In this document: positions 1 through 9,065 of the stretch, piece by piece | Layout of the letters: each line of letters opens with the position of its first letter | How positions within the stretch are numbered: the first letter of the stretch is position 1 | Program-made: the position numbers and the translations under genes | The notes under the pieces: model-generated | Told to the model about the DNA's origin: nothing | The model's input: only the letters and a program-made list of their open reading frames with translations | Databases searched by the model: none | Source: CAZHZT01 sp964537285 | GTDB taxonomy: Bacteria; Bacteroidota; Bacteroidia; Chitinophagales; Saprospiraceae | Length of the DNA: 64,000 nt | Reading direction: 5' to 3' | NCBI GenBank assembly: GCA_964537285.1 | Contig: CAZHZT010000009.1 | Location: 1 to 64,000 of the forward strand

Positions 1-96
1 CCTGCTTTAAGGACTTCATAAATTAATTTCGACCAAATGAAATCATCTAGAACCAATAAGGTTATTGCTCTGTTAAGGAAGAATTCTTAAGGATTC

Positions 97-138
97 AGAA
101 CGTTTAGGTTGCTTAGAAGTAAGCTACCTAAACGTTCT
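97..138 (-). terminator. hairpin downstream of the split T9SS gene
   Basis: Inverted repeat with arms AGAACGTTTAGGT and ACCTAAACGTTCT, an inner GCTTA/TAAGC pairing and a small GAAG loop. It begins 10 bp past the stop of the minus-strand gene ending at 148, so it is placed to act as a terminator. No strong U-tract follows, so this role is inferred from position. Confidence 0.5.
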
Positions 139-147
139 AAACAGAAG

Positions 148-3100
148 TTATAGTTTTATAAACCGACTTACGACCTTGCCTTCATCCCAGTCCAGTCGGA
201 TGAAATACATCCCCGAAGGAAGGGAGCTAATATCCAGTTGAGTTGATTGTACAATATTTTGTTCGCGTAATAAGAGTAGGTTTCCTAAATTATCAAGAAT
301 TTTAATGGATACTTCCTTTGAAGGTTCGAAAGCTCTGTCAAATACCAAATTCAGATCGCTGTTAGCGGGATTAGGATATAAAGCCAGCTTTCTGCTTTGC
401 TCTTCATTATTGGATGCTTCGACTTCCTCTATCACTACTTCATTGTACGGACTAGCCTCTTCTTCGCCAGGAGGAAGAAGTGTTGGAATAACACCACTTC
501 CGCACGGACCAGTGCGAGCTGTAAAGTCAATAAAGCTTGCTTCAAAACCTGGCAGTAAGCGAACTAGTGTTTCACCCTGGAAGGTAGTCGGTCCATTGGC
601 TACGGGCACGCTTGATGTAATCGTTCCAGCTTGATAGAAACCTGCAGGAGTTGGCCCATCGTTGAAATTAAACGTGATATTATCCGGACAGAATTCGATA
701 CCTAACAGGTAATCTTCCGTTTCACCCCATTGGTAATGTCCTTGTCCTGCCCGGCCTACCTTCACTTTTTCTTCTGTTAAGGAAAAACGAGCCCACACAT
801 GACCAGCATTTGGACCAAGAAAGAAGTCGGGTGGAAATAAACTCGATACAGGCCCGGAGAAATTGCTTGGAATGGGGAAGTTTTGTATAACGTGTTCTGA
901 AAGGTCGCCAGCCACCGTCGTTACAGTATCGCCCCACATTCCATTTTGATTCCAATCCATTAAAACATTGAGATAGACTTCGTCTCCCTGATCGAGATTG
1001 TTGGTGATAAAGATGTCAATATCCTCTCCCCAACTTACCAGTTCATATGGATACCCCAGGTAGGTGCCGGGATCGGTACATTCATCGATATCTGTACCGA
1101 TAATAGTGAACGGCCTGGGGCGGATCAAACCCGCATCAGTATCATCAAAGCATTCATCGGCATCATATGGATCAAAATCAGGGCAAAGAGCAGCATTGCC
1201 ATCTACTTCTGCGTCCCAGAGTTCACCGAAATAAACAAGGGTGCCGAAGTGCCGTATCCAGGTAGAATCCTGAATTTCAGGACTTAAACAAGTAGGGAAG
1301 CGGCCAAACTGCCCCGTTTCAGGATAGGCGAGTGCATCTTCGGGGGCATCGCCATAGTCAAAAGCAAAGCCAGAGCTACCATCGTCTTCTACTTTTATAA
1401 GATAATCTTCTGTTTCTCCGTATTCGAAAGTACCTGAGCCATTCCAATTAGCCCCTTGCATGGTTTCTGTTAGTGAGAAACGTACCCATATTGGGCCGCC
1501 TTCCGGTCCCAGGTTAAATTGAGGAGCGCCCAAGCCTGAAGCCAGGAATGTTCCGGCAGGTACAATTAAATTTTTAACTATATGTTCTTCCTGAACAGTT
1601 CCATCCGGGCAAGTTACAGCACCAGACCATTTACCGTCACGGTTGAGATCTGCTAACACATTTAAGTAGAGGTTTTGGCCTGTAGGAACATTATTCGTTA
1701 CACTCATGTCTATTCCAACTCCCCAAATAACTGTTTCACATGGTTTACCTAATGTCGTGATGCCTGGTGAGCCAGAGCAAGCTTTGCAGGTATCCCCGTT
1801 AATCGTATATACGTCAGCTATTAATAGGCCAGCATCAATCATTGCAGGACCAGGAGGTTGCGGAACAATTAAATCGTTGGAACATTCATCATTATCGTAT
1901 GGGTTAAACTGTGGACAATTGCCGGCATTACCATCGATTTCAAAGTCTTTGCCATCTCCAAAATAACCAAATAAATTACCGTGTCGAATGAAGCCACTAG
2001 CTCCAGAAAGTCGACAAGTCGGGAATTGCCAGATGACAATGGGATCACTATAAGCGAGTTTACCTTCTGGGGCATCGCCATATTCTTCTGCACAAACGGT
2101 TAGGTGATCTTCTGTTTCTCCGTAGCCGAATCCTCCACTCCCGTCCCAATCTGCTTGTACCTGAGAGTCGGTTACAGAAATACGCATCCAGAGGAAACCA
2201 GAGTTCGGACCAGCAGGGAAGTTAATTACTCCAAGGCCACTGGCCGGGCCAGCGTAACCATTTGGAATGATAACGTTAATGGCCACATGTTCAAATGCCG
2301 GGGTTCCATCAGGACAAACGGAAGCTCCTCCCCATTTCCCGTCCTGGTTCCAGTCGATCAAGACGTTTAAGAAAGCTATTCGGTCGTCGGTAAGATTATT
2401 CGTAACGGTAAAGTCTATGTCTGTACCCCAATTTACTACTTCACAAGGGAATTCGAGCTGTGCCCCAAGGGAGCCGGGGCATAGGGTATAATTGAAGGCA
2501 GCATCAAGGGTATAAGGTTGTGGAATCATGCCCGGATCTGCGTCCCCACCTAATAAACATTCGTCTTTATCATAAGCCGGGAATACACAAGGAGGGCCCG
2601 AATTGCCTTCCCATTCCGAATCCATTCCTGCTCCGATGAAAAGCAGTTTTTCCTCCGCATGTCCGTGTTTTACAAATCCAGCTTGAGGAGCTTCGATACA
2701 AGTAGGAAATGCGCCAAATGTGCCGGGAGCGGCTGCGGGATTCGGGATGCCGGGGTAGGGCACATAGGCCAAAGCGCCTTCTGGTGCATCACCGAATTCT
2801 ACCTCAGGTTTTGGCCCCGTAACAGGAGGATGTTCAATAGTCGGGTCATAGCTTTCCGAATAAACACCACCGAGTATGGCTTGGTAGCGCCCATAATCCA
2901 GTTGAGGCATACGCCATACGCAACGGAAAAATGGATCCGGGTAATCCTCTGGTGTTTTGATGATATCCACACAAGCCAACCGGAGTTTGTTTGGATCTTC
3001 GATATCCTGGCGGGTATCGTCTTTGAAGTAGATACGCCAGTTATTGCCCGGCATTTCAATACCTACTACTACGACTGCATGGCCTGCTACAAACTCTTGA

Positions 3101-4827
3101 TCTACAGGATCCCACCATTGAATATTGAGTTCTACATCTTCCCCGTGCTGCATTTCGCCGAATAACCAATCCATACTGATTACCCCATTAGGGGCATCTG
3201 CCGGAGGTGTTTCGTTCTGATTTTCAGCGAAATTAATCGTACATTCACTAGGCGTAACAATATTTTTTTCAATAAATATGGATTGGAATTTAACGCGCAT
3301 AGGTAAACGACATTCATCGATCAGGCCTAATTTTCCTTTCAGAATATCTTCAGGGAATACCCCTTCATTCGGTTGCCTGTTCATTTGTTGACCAAACTCT
3401 TTAAATAGCTTTCTCAACGCTTCCGGCCCCTGAACGCCATACTTAGCTTCCAATATGGAATCGATCTCGGGATGATTTTGCCTTAACCAGGAGAAGCTAT
3501 TCGCCGTAGCAGCTGGTGCACAGCCATTCCAATCGCCTGCGCAGGTATCGTTTGGCATATTATTCATGCTGTCAAGGTCGATACTAGGTACATTGCAACC
3601 TCTTTGAATTTTCTTGAGGGTATCTCCATTTTCGAAAACAATGATGAATTCTTCCTGAGCTTCTCCGGTACCTCCTTCCCCGGGAGGAATACCACTGCCG
3701 AAATTGTGATCTTCGTCCAGAAGCTCAAGCATTTGTACAAAATCAGCAGGTGGTTTATTCACCTGAAGTTCTTCTGTAATGGTAACTCCTAAGTCGAGGT
3801 TGTCGACTCCTTCCTCTACGTCAAAGTAAGTTGTAATGGTTAAAGGGCCATCAAATGGACAAAGAGCGATGTTCATCAGAACCCACTCCGTCGTGCCGTC
3901 CGGGAGGAACCTGCAAACGTTCAAGAATTGAGTACCTTTGCCTGGAGGAAGATCGTAGGTGAACTTGAGGCAAGCCTTTTCAGCACCTGTAGCAATGGGA
4001 GCGACCACATTTACTCTGCGTACTTCATCGATTTGGAAACTAATCGGTTCCGGAAAAGTAATTGTAGAATCATAGCTTTCCGATACCACATCTTTTATGT
4101 AGCATCTTCCCAGGAAAGGATCATCCAGGTTTTCAACGTGCAAGAGGCCTTGTAAGGCAGTTGGGAGGTTATCATCATCTTCAGGTGTTACATTAGAAAT
4201 GCCGTGCCTTAGGTCGGAAGGGCTTGTTTCTGCCTGATTATCATCATCCTTCCATTTGATGCGCCAGTTATCATTGTTTTTTCTTATACCAGAGAGGGTC
4301 ACAAAATGGCCTTTATTGAACTCCAGGTTGCCGTCGGGGTCCGTTGTTACCCAAATCAGGAAAAGTTCGACATCCTCACCTTTGGCCATTTCTTCATATA
4401 TCCATTCCAGATTAATTCGGGCGTAGGGCATCTCAGGAGTTCCCGGTTCATTCATGTTTTCTGCTTCATGGTCAAAATCATTATTCGGAGAAGCAATATC
4501 ATCTTCTAGAATACTGATGGATTGGAATTTGACATGAACGGGTAATTTATGTTTGTCAATGAAGGCTAATTTTCCTTCGATAAAGTCTTTTATTTTAACG
4601 GTTCCATTCTCTGTTCTATCCATGAGATCACTCAGGTCTGCCAGCATTTGGCGCATAGAGGTATCGCCTTGTCCAAAGGCTTCGCCTAATGGATCTTCAA
4701 TTTCGGGATGTTGTGTGCGTAACCAGGAGAAGCTATTGGTCGTTGCCGCGGGGCCACAGGCATTCCAGTCTCCTTGCATAACCAGGGATATTATCTGGTT
4801 TGCCCATGCTGTAGCGCGAGCTATCAA
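148..4827 (-). CDS. C-terminal part of a frameshifted T9SS multidomain protein (papain-like/C39-like modules, GEVED repeats)
   Basis: This frame carries most of a large secreted protein. Two related modules follow the pattern GDWNxCxPAAxxNSFSWLR ... GHxVxxxGI: the first has Cys near residue 24 and His near 174, the second Cys 436 and His 583. That Cys/His order resembles papain-like (C39-type) folds, but peptidase activity is unproven. Three GEVED-type modules follow (each runs from YGDAPE or FGDAPE to GETED), and the last ~85 residues are a T9SS type A sorting domain (YPNPANSDL ... GMYFIRL). The apparent start (MIARATAW) is not credible: it has no signal peptide and lies inside the upstream ORF. 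Dropping one base at about 4774-4775 joins this frame to the upstream ORF (GYA followed by GDWNAC), matching the second module. The protein is probably one ~1,900-residue product, either a real broken gene or a sequencing indel. Confidence 0.75.
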   Translation of the reverse strand: MIARATAWANQIISLVMQGDWNACGPAATTNSFSWLRTQHPEIEDPLGEAFGQGDTSMRQMLADLSDLMDRTENGTVKIKDFIEGKLAFIDKHKLPVHVKFQSISILEDDIASPNNDFDHEAENMNEPGTPEMPYARINLEWIYEEMAKGEDVELFLIWVTTDPDGNLEFNKGHFVTLSGIRKNNDNWRIKWKDDDNQAETSPSDLRHGISNVTPEDDDNLPTALQGLLHVENLDDPFLGRCYIKDVVSESYDSTITFPEPISFQIDEVRRVNVVAPIATGAEKACLKFTYDLPPGKGTQFLNVCRFLPDGTTEWVLMNIALCPFDGPLTITTYFDVEEGVDNLDLGVTITEELQVNKPPADFVQMLELLDEDHNFGSGIPPGEGGTGEAQEEFIIVFENGDTLKKIQRGCNVPSIDLDSMNNMPNDTCAGDWNGCAPAATANSFSWLRQNHPEIDSILEAKYGVQGPEALRKLFKEFGQQMNRQPNEGVFPEDILKGKLGLIDECRLPMRVKFQSIFIEKNIVTPSECTINFAENQNETPPADAPNGVISMDWLFGEMQHGEDVELNIQWWDPVDQEFVAGHAVVVVGIEMPGNNWRIYFKDDTRQDIEDPNKLRLACVDIIKTPEDYPDPFFRCVWRMPQLDYGRYQAILGGVYSESYDPTIEHPPVTGPKPEVEFGDAPEGALAYVPYPGIPNPAAAPGTFGAFPTCIEAPQAGFVKHGHAEEKLLFIGAGMDSEWEGNSGPPCVFPAYDKDECLLGGDADPGMIPQPYTLDAAFNYTLCPGSLGAQLEFPCEVVNWGTDIDFTVTNNLTDDRIAFLNVLIDWNQDGKWGGASVCPDGTPAFEHVAINVIIPNGYAGPASGLGVINFPAGPNSGFLWMRISVTDSQVQADWDGSGGFGYGETEDHLTVCAEEYGDAPEGKLAYSDPIVIWQFPTCRLSGASGFIRHGNLFGYFGDGKDFEIDGNAGNCPQFNPYDNDECSNDLIVPQPPGPAMIDAGLLIADVYTINGDTCKACSGSPGITTLGKPCETVIWGVGIDMSVTNNVPTGQNLYLNVLADLNRDGKWSGAVTCPDGTVQEEHIVKNLIVPAGTFLASGLGAPQFNLGPEGGPIWVRFSLTETMQGANWNGSGTFEYGETEDYLIKVEDDGSSGFAFDYGDAPEDALAYPETGQFGRFPTCLSPEIQDSTWIRHFGTLVYFGELWDAEVDGNAALCPDFDPYDADECFDDTDAGLIRPRPFTIIGTDIDECTDPGTYLGYPYELVSWGEDIDIFITNNLDQGDEVYLNVLMDWNQNGMWGDTVTTVAGDLSEHVIQNFPIPSNFSGPVSSLFPPDFFLGPNAGHVWARFSLTEEKVKVGRAGQGHYQWGETEDYLLGIEFCPDNITFNFNDGPTPAGFYQAGTITSSVPVANGPTTFQGETLVRLLPGFEASFIDFTARTGPCGSGVIPTLLPPGEEEASPYNEVVIEEVEASNNEEQSRKLALYPNPANSDLNLVFDRAFEPSKEVSIKILDNLGNLLLLREQNIVQSTQLDISSLPSGMYFIRLDWDEGKVVSRFIKL

Positions 4828-5866
4828 GGTCTATGTTCGGTAAATTGCAACCAATCAGCACGCCTTTGGATTCACCGGAATCCCATACTCTTGGTTTTTT
4901 AGGAGGGAAAATAGTTCCGGGAGGAAAGACCTGGGAAAGACCATCCGGATTTGGAGGATTGGGCCCGATGTTATAAATTGATGAACCCGTCGGAAATGCT
5001 TGAAGGTTGAGGGAGTTAGGAGGGCCTTGAATGATTTCTTCGGTTACAAAGAAGTCTATCCAGGCAAGTTCGATAAATGGGTTGCTCGGAGGAAGGAGCA
5101 AGTCAAACCATATAGAGTGGCAAACGGAGTCTGGAAAAGGTTCCAGATAAAAGTTATCCAGGATCCACTCTACCTGAGTAGATCCGGGGGGTTGATAAAA
5201 AACTTGTAAATACTGAGGAGGGGCATCAGGCGGTAGGAAATATTGGAATACCAATTCTGCGTTGGAGGAAGGAATACTGTTTACAGGAGACAATAAATAG
5301 AGCTGATCTATGGCTTTAATGTCAACAATCGGCTGATCAATGCAGCTTGGGATCGGTAAAGTAAAAGGTTGTGAACAACCCAGGGAATTAATAACGATAA
5401 ATGTTTGCACTTCCAGAAGAGGATCTACTACATCTGGAATTATAATTTGATCGTCGCATACTGGTTCAATATTATAACCACACTCACCGTTGCCAAGGTC
5501 CCAGGTGTTGATTACAGGAGGTAGAATTTCCGGCTGAATAGTCATTGAATGGGTTCCACCCGGAATGATCAGATCTGGGTTTTCGGTACAGCCGATGGAG
5601 TAATTAAAAGTGATCGTAAGTGGTTCACAATTCCCCAAATCGTTGATTACAGATTCCAGAATAGGCGGATTCCAGATGATAAAAGCATTTTCCGGATTAT
5701 CGACTCCATCCAGAATTTCCAGGGTAGGAGGAGCCGGGAGTTCACCTGAACAAGCTTCCTGTGAAGAATTAACAGGCAAAACCTGTTCTGGGCATTGAGC
5801 GTTTAAGGTAGAAAAAGAAAAAATAGACAGAAAAAAAAGATACCAAAGGTGTTGATGTGCTTTCAT
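4733..5866 (-). CDS. N-terminal part of the same frameshifted T9SS protein
   Basis: 377-residue ORF starting with a clear signal peptide (MKAHQHLWYLFFLSIFSFS, cleavage after ...LNAQ). The mature part is Cys-poor, beta-rich and of no family I recognise. Near the C-terminus it has GCNLPNIDLDS, which matches GCNVPSIDLDS just before the second Cys/His module of the downstream frame. After IPGYA the frame departs into RRLECLWPRGNDQ and stops, while the other frame continues with the expected GDWNACGPAA. The 95-bp overlap is therefore a frameshift and not a true overlapping gene pair. A start at 5866 is supported by the signal peptide. Confidence 0.8.
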   Translation of the reverse strand: MKAHQHLWYLFFLSIFSFSTLNAQCPEQVLPVNSSQEACSGELPAPPTLEILDGVDNPENAFIIWNPPILESVINDLGNCEPLTITFNYSIGCTENPDLIIPGGTHSMTIQPEILPPVINTWDLGNGECGYNIEPVCDDQIIIPDVVDPLLEVQTFIVINSLGCSQPFTLPIPSCIDQPIVDIKAIDQLYLLSPVNSIPSSNAELVFQYFLPPDAPPQYLQVFYQPPGSTQVEWILDNFYLEPFPDSVCHSIWFDLLLPPSNPFIELAWIDFFVTEEIIQGPPNSLNLQAFPTGSSIYNIGPNPPNPDGLSQVFPPGTIFPPKKPRVWDSGESKGVLIGCNLPNIDLDSSRYSMGKPDNIPGYARRLECLWPRGNDQ

Positions 5867-6116
5867 AATATGCTAGGATTTGCTGTTTAGAATATAAAAT
5901 TGACAATAAATTAGTTACAAGTGGTTTCGCGGAGTGGATTTGCCGCAGAGTGATGCAAAGTTATTCACAGAGTATAGGAAGTAAGCTTGAGTGCTACTCT
6001 ACGTGTTTTGCGTAACTACCATTCGTTTTAAAATACTACCAGCAAGAGAACTTCCTTCAATTTACATAAAATTTAGGGGAAAAGAAAGTGAAACCAGAAA
6101 AATTAAATGGCGTAGA
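5867..6116. other. intergenic, promoter region of the T9SS gene
   Basis: About 250 bp between the start of the T9SS gene and the stop of the glycosyltransferase, both on the minus strand. I see no repeat and no convincing TANNTTTG promoter here. Confidence 0.4.
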
Positions 6117-7163
6117 TCAGTATTTTTCAAATTGGGTTTTTCGTCTGAAAACAACATATTTGAAAAAGCGCTTGATATCAAACCAAAGGAAGAAAGTTTG
6201 TTTTTTAATGATCTGGATGGATGAGATGGGGCGATTTTGGCGAAAAAATGCCTTTCGGGCCTCAAGGATTGTTTTTCGGTCCTTTACAGCACTTATATAA
6301 ATAGCTTCAAGCATGAGTTTTAGGAACTTCCAGCGCAAGAAAAGAATATCAATAATGATGATGCTGCCATATTTGAAGAAAAAAGACGGTAGATTTATAA
6401 GTAATACGCCATAAGGCATGAGCTTAAAATAGGTGTAAAAGATGTTCAACTGAATTTTCCGCAAATATTGATAGTTCATAATCTTATTCACTGAGCGGCT
6501 AATTTTGTGATAAACCACTGCGGAAGGCTCGAAAATACATTTATACCCCAAAACAATAGCTCTGGCTCCCAGCTCAGCATCTTCATAACCGGTATTAAAA
6601 TATTCATCAAAAAAGCCAATCTCCTTAAGCATGGCGGTGGAGTAGAGGGTAGCGCCTGCACAACTGCCGAAGTTTTCAAATACTTTTGAATAGCGTTCAA
6701 CAGGCTCCCCGTGGCCGATTGGGATGATTTCAGCGGTGTTGAGCATGAAATGCCCGGCATTGTCCATTGAGTTTCTTTGATAATAATTGATCATCTTACA
6801 GGATACAACATCTGCGTTGTGCTTTCTTGCAGCATTTATCAGGTTTTCCAGCCAATCGGGATTTACGGAAGTATCGTTATTTAAGAGTATGAGATACTCG
6901 GGAAGATCCTCTTGTATGAAAATTTCTTTTAAAAGAAAGTTATTGCCTTTAGTGAAGCCGAGGTTTACGCGAGAATGAATGAGGCTTACCTGAGGATGGG
7001 CACCCCATTTTTTCTTCAAAACGCGAAAATCATCTCCCTCTGAACCATTATCCAAAAGGTAAACATGGAAATCCCGGAAAGATTGATCCATAAGGCTTTG
7101 AAGGCACTCAAGGGTATCTTCAAGGCCATTCCAGTTGAGAGTGAGGATGGGAATGGGTTTCAT
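6117..7163 (-). CDS. family 2 glycosyltransferase (rhamnosyltransferase-like)
   Basis: 348 residues with an N-terminal GT-A fold. The nucleotide-binding strand is PIPILTLNWNG and the acidic motifs are LLDNGSEGDD (about 37-46) and LLNNDTSVNPDW (about 93-104, the DXD-like metal site). A hydrophobic stretch around residues 240-280 suggests membrane association near the C-terminus. The family transfers sugars from nucleotide-activated donors to growing polysaccharide or lipid-linked chains; donor and acceptor cannot be read from sequence. It is divergent from the ABC exporter operon starting at 7526 and probably serves the same surface glycan. Length is usual for the family. Confidence 0.85.
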   Translation of the reverse strand: MKPIPILTLNWNGLEDTLECLQSLMDQSFRDFHVYLLDNGSEGDDFRVLKKKWGAHPQVSLIHSRVNLGFTKGNNFLLKEIFIQEDLPEYLILLNNDTSVNPDWLENLINAARKHNADVVSCKMINYYQRNSMDNAGHFMLNTAEIIPIGHGEPVERYSKVFENFGSCAGATLYSTAMLKEIGFFDEYFNTGYEDAELGARAIVLGYKCIFEPSAVVYHKISRSVNKIMNYQYLRKIQLNIFYTYFKLMPYGVLLINLPSFFFKYGSIIIIDILFLRWKFLKLMLEAIYISAVKDRKTILEARKAFFRQNRPISSIQIIKKQTFFLWFDIKRFFKYVVFRRKTQFEKY

Positions 7164-7205
7164 TGTTTTGAATTACCAGGTTCCAGAGCATATATATGTA
7201 TTTAA

Positions 7206-7333
7206 ACAAAATACGTTCTTTGACAAATTGTGTGGAACTTCAAAATGATAAGCTTTGAATGCTCTTGTGGCTGAAAGGATTATCATTTTGAAGTTCCATT
7301 TTTTCACAATTTATGTCAAAGAATTATAAAATA
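7206..7333 (+). mobile_element. MITE-like palindromic element, copy 1, with 8-bp flanking repeats
   Basis: Element 7214-7325: the left end begins CGTTCTTTGACAAATTGTG and the right end is its imperfect complement ending GTCAAAGAATT. Flanking octamers are ACAAAATA (7206-7213) and ATAAAATA (7326-7333), 7 of 8 identical, as expected of a target-site duplication. The central segment (TTTGAATGCTCTTGTGGCTG) is in the same orientation as in copies 2-4. It lies between divergent genes, so it is not simply a terminator. It has no coding capacity. Confidence 0.8.
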
Positions 7334-7525
7334 TTGTAAATTACGCGCTTTATATTACAAACAGTTGAATTGACATACATCATCAAAGATATAGAAGTGT
7401 GTAGATTGATGATAAATAATTAATCTTAAATACTCATTAACTTAGGTCCCAGAGTATTAAAGAACCAACAAAAGAATTATTTTAGAATAAAGACTATATC
7501 TACAAGCAAAGTATTGATTGAAAAA
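7334..7525 (+). promoter_or_regulatory. leader of the polysaccharide export operon
   Basis: About 190 bp of A+T-rich sequence between the MITE and the ABC permease. It holds AGGTCCCAGAGTAT (7444-7457), one of three copies of an AGGYYCCAGAGYAT motif in the window; the others are at 7178-7191 and 16993-17006. The motif's function is unknown. No clear -7 octamer was identified. Confidence 0.35.
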
Positions 7526-8314
7526 ATGCTGAGAAAAATCCAAGAATCAATTACAGAGAGAAATCGTTGGGAGCGAATCTGGATGTTAGCTAAGACAGAT
7601 TTTCTTAAAAGATACTACGGCTCGTTTTTGGGGGTGGTTTGGGCCTTGATAAATCCAGTATTCCAAATAGCCGTGTATTATACTGTATTTACCTATGTAA
7701 TGAATCAAGGGCAGCCTAACTTTGCTTTATTCCTCTTTCTAGGGCTAATAATTTTTATATTTTTTGCAGAGTGTACGTTAAAGGCTATGAATATGTTTTC
7801 GTCAAAGCGGTATTTATTGGAAAATATTCCCATCAATACTTATGATGTATTTGTGTCTTTAATAATTAGCGCTCTACTAGCCTTCTTGTTCAACTTTTGT
7901 GCTTATATACTAATAAGTATATTTAGCGATATACAGATTTCCAGCGATATAATTTATTCTCCCTTACTACTACTAAACCTCATTCTGTTTTCCTTAGCAT
8001 TGGTCATTATTTTGTCCATTTTATCCGTTTATTACAAAGATTTTGTTCATCTCTGGGACATGATTCGGATGGCACTGCTTTGGTTGAGCGGAATTTTTTA
8101 TTATATAGATCCATATAGCGAGTCATTTAGTTCTGTTTTGGCTTATCTAACACCCTTATCCGGTATTATTCTCAACAGCAGAAATGTTTTCATATATGGA
8201 GAACCCATAGATTGGTGGATGTTTGGATTTGATTATATCTATTCTATAGTTTTACTCTTTATAGCTATTTGGATATTTAAATTGGTAGGTCCGTGGTTAT
8301 TAGAAAAGTTATAA
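7526..8314 (+). CDS. ABC-2 type polysaccharide exporter permease (Wzm/KpsM-like)
   Basis: 262 residues from ATG 7526; an in-frame TTG at 7514 would add four residues, but the ATG is the more ordinary start. An amphipathic N-terminus (ITERNRWERIWMLAKTDFLKRYYGS) is followed by LGVVWALINPVFQ, typical of ABC-2 polysaccharide permeases, and about six membrane segments. It forms the inner-membrane channel that moves a lipid-linked glycan to the periplasm, paired with the ATPase 4 bp downstream. First gene of a tight run through 14844. Confidence 0.88.
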   Translation: MLRKIQESITERNRWERIWMLAKTDFLKRYYGSFLGVVWALINPVFQIAVYYTVFTYVMNQGQPNFALFLFLGLIIFIFFAECTLKAMNMFSSKRYLLENIPINTYDVFVSLIISALLAFLFNFCAYILISIFSDIQISSDIIYSPLLLLNLILFSLALVIILSILSVYYKDFVHLWDMIRMALLWLSGIFYYIDPYSESFSSVLAYLTPLSGIILNSRNVFIYGEPIDWWMFGFDYIYSIVLLFIAIWIFKLVGPWLLEKL

Positions 8315-8318
8315 TGAA

Positions 8319-9065
8319 ATGAAAAAGGATATAGCGATACAAGTGGGGAATGTCAATAAAACTTTTTATGTAAATGAAAGGAGTAAGAGTACGATTCGCT
8401 CTATATTTGCAACGATGCTAAGTCCGAATAAAAAGAGGGAGATTAAAGCCTTAAGAGACATTAATTTTGAGGTGCATAAGGGGGAGTTTTTTGGAGTCCT
8501 GGGGCATAACGGAAGTGGAAAATCTACCTTACTTAAATTGTTGAATGGAAGTTTAATTCCCGATAAAGGGGGAGAGCTAATCGTTAAAGGAAAAGTTATT
8601 CGACTGGCGCTGGGTATGGGGTTTGATCCGAAATTGACGGCCAGGTATAACGTTTATTTGAATGCCTCGTTGTTAGGTTTGCCCATTTCTAAAATCGATG
8701 AGATTTTCAATGAAATAATTAAATTTGCAGAGCTGGAAGACTTTGTTGATACGCAAGTGAAATTCTTTTCTTCTGGTATGCGATCTCGCTTAGCATTTGC
8801 GGTGGCAGTGCATGCCGAAGCTGATATTTTTCTATTAGATGAATTTTTTGGAGGAGTAGGAGATATTAATTTTAAAAACAAATCAGCAGAAACATTTAGT
8901 AAAAAAGTGATTGAAGGTAGAACCATCATTCATGTAAGTCATAATTTGCAGAATCTCGCTAATCATTGTGACAGAATATTGCTTTTACATAGGGGGCACC
9001 AGATTGCTGTAGGAGAACCTCAAGTAATTATCGAGAAGTATAAACAATTAATGAAAAAAAGGTAA
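8319..9065 (+). CDS. ABC exporter ATP-binding protein (Wzt/KpsT-like, short form)
   Basis: 248 residues. Walker A GHNGSGKST at about 62-70, signature FSSGMRSRLAFA, Walker B ADIFLLDE and the switch histidine in IHVSHN are all present, so it should be catalytically competent. It powers the permease encoded just upstream. It lacks the ~150-residue C-terminal carbohydrate-binding domain of long Wzt proteins, so recognition of a capped non-reducing end is unlikely. Its stop overlaps the next start by one base (TAATG), indicating translational coupling. Confidence 0.9.
   Translation: MKKDIAIQVGNVNKTFYVNERSKSTIRSIFATMLSPNKKREIKALRDINFEVHKGEFFGVLGHNGSGKSTLLKLLNGSLIPDKGGELIVKGKVIRLALGMGFDPKLTARYNVYLNASLLGLPISKIDEIFNEIIKFAELEDFVDTQVKFFSSGMRSRLAFAVAVHAEADIFLLDEFFGGVGDINFKNKSAETFSKKVIEGRTIIHVSHNLQNLANHCDRILLLHRGHQIAVGEPQVIIEKYKQLMKKR

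Noticed and set aside
148..4827. ATG near 4827 as the true start of a separate gene
   Set aside because: It lies inside the upstream coding frame, has no signal peptide, and the module homology continues across the junction only if the frames are joined.
4553..4843. Plus-strand ORFs inside the first T9SS gene
   Set aside because: They are antisense shadows; the minus-strand frame has clear domains and a sorting signal.
7214..7325. MITE copies as simple transcription terminators
   Set aside because: Copy 1 lies between divergent genes and copy 6 upstream of a start; flanking octamer duplications show insertion. A secondary terminator effect at copies 3-5 remains possible.
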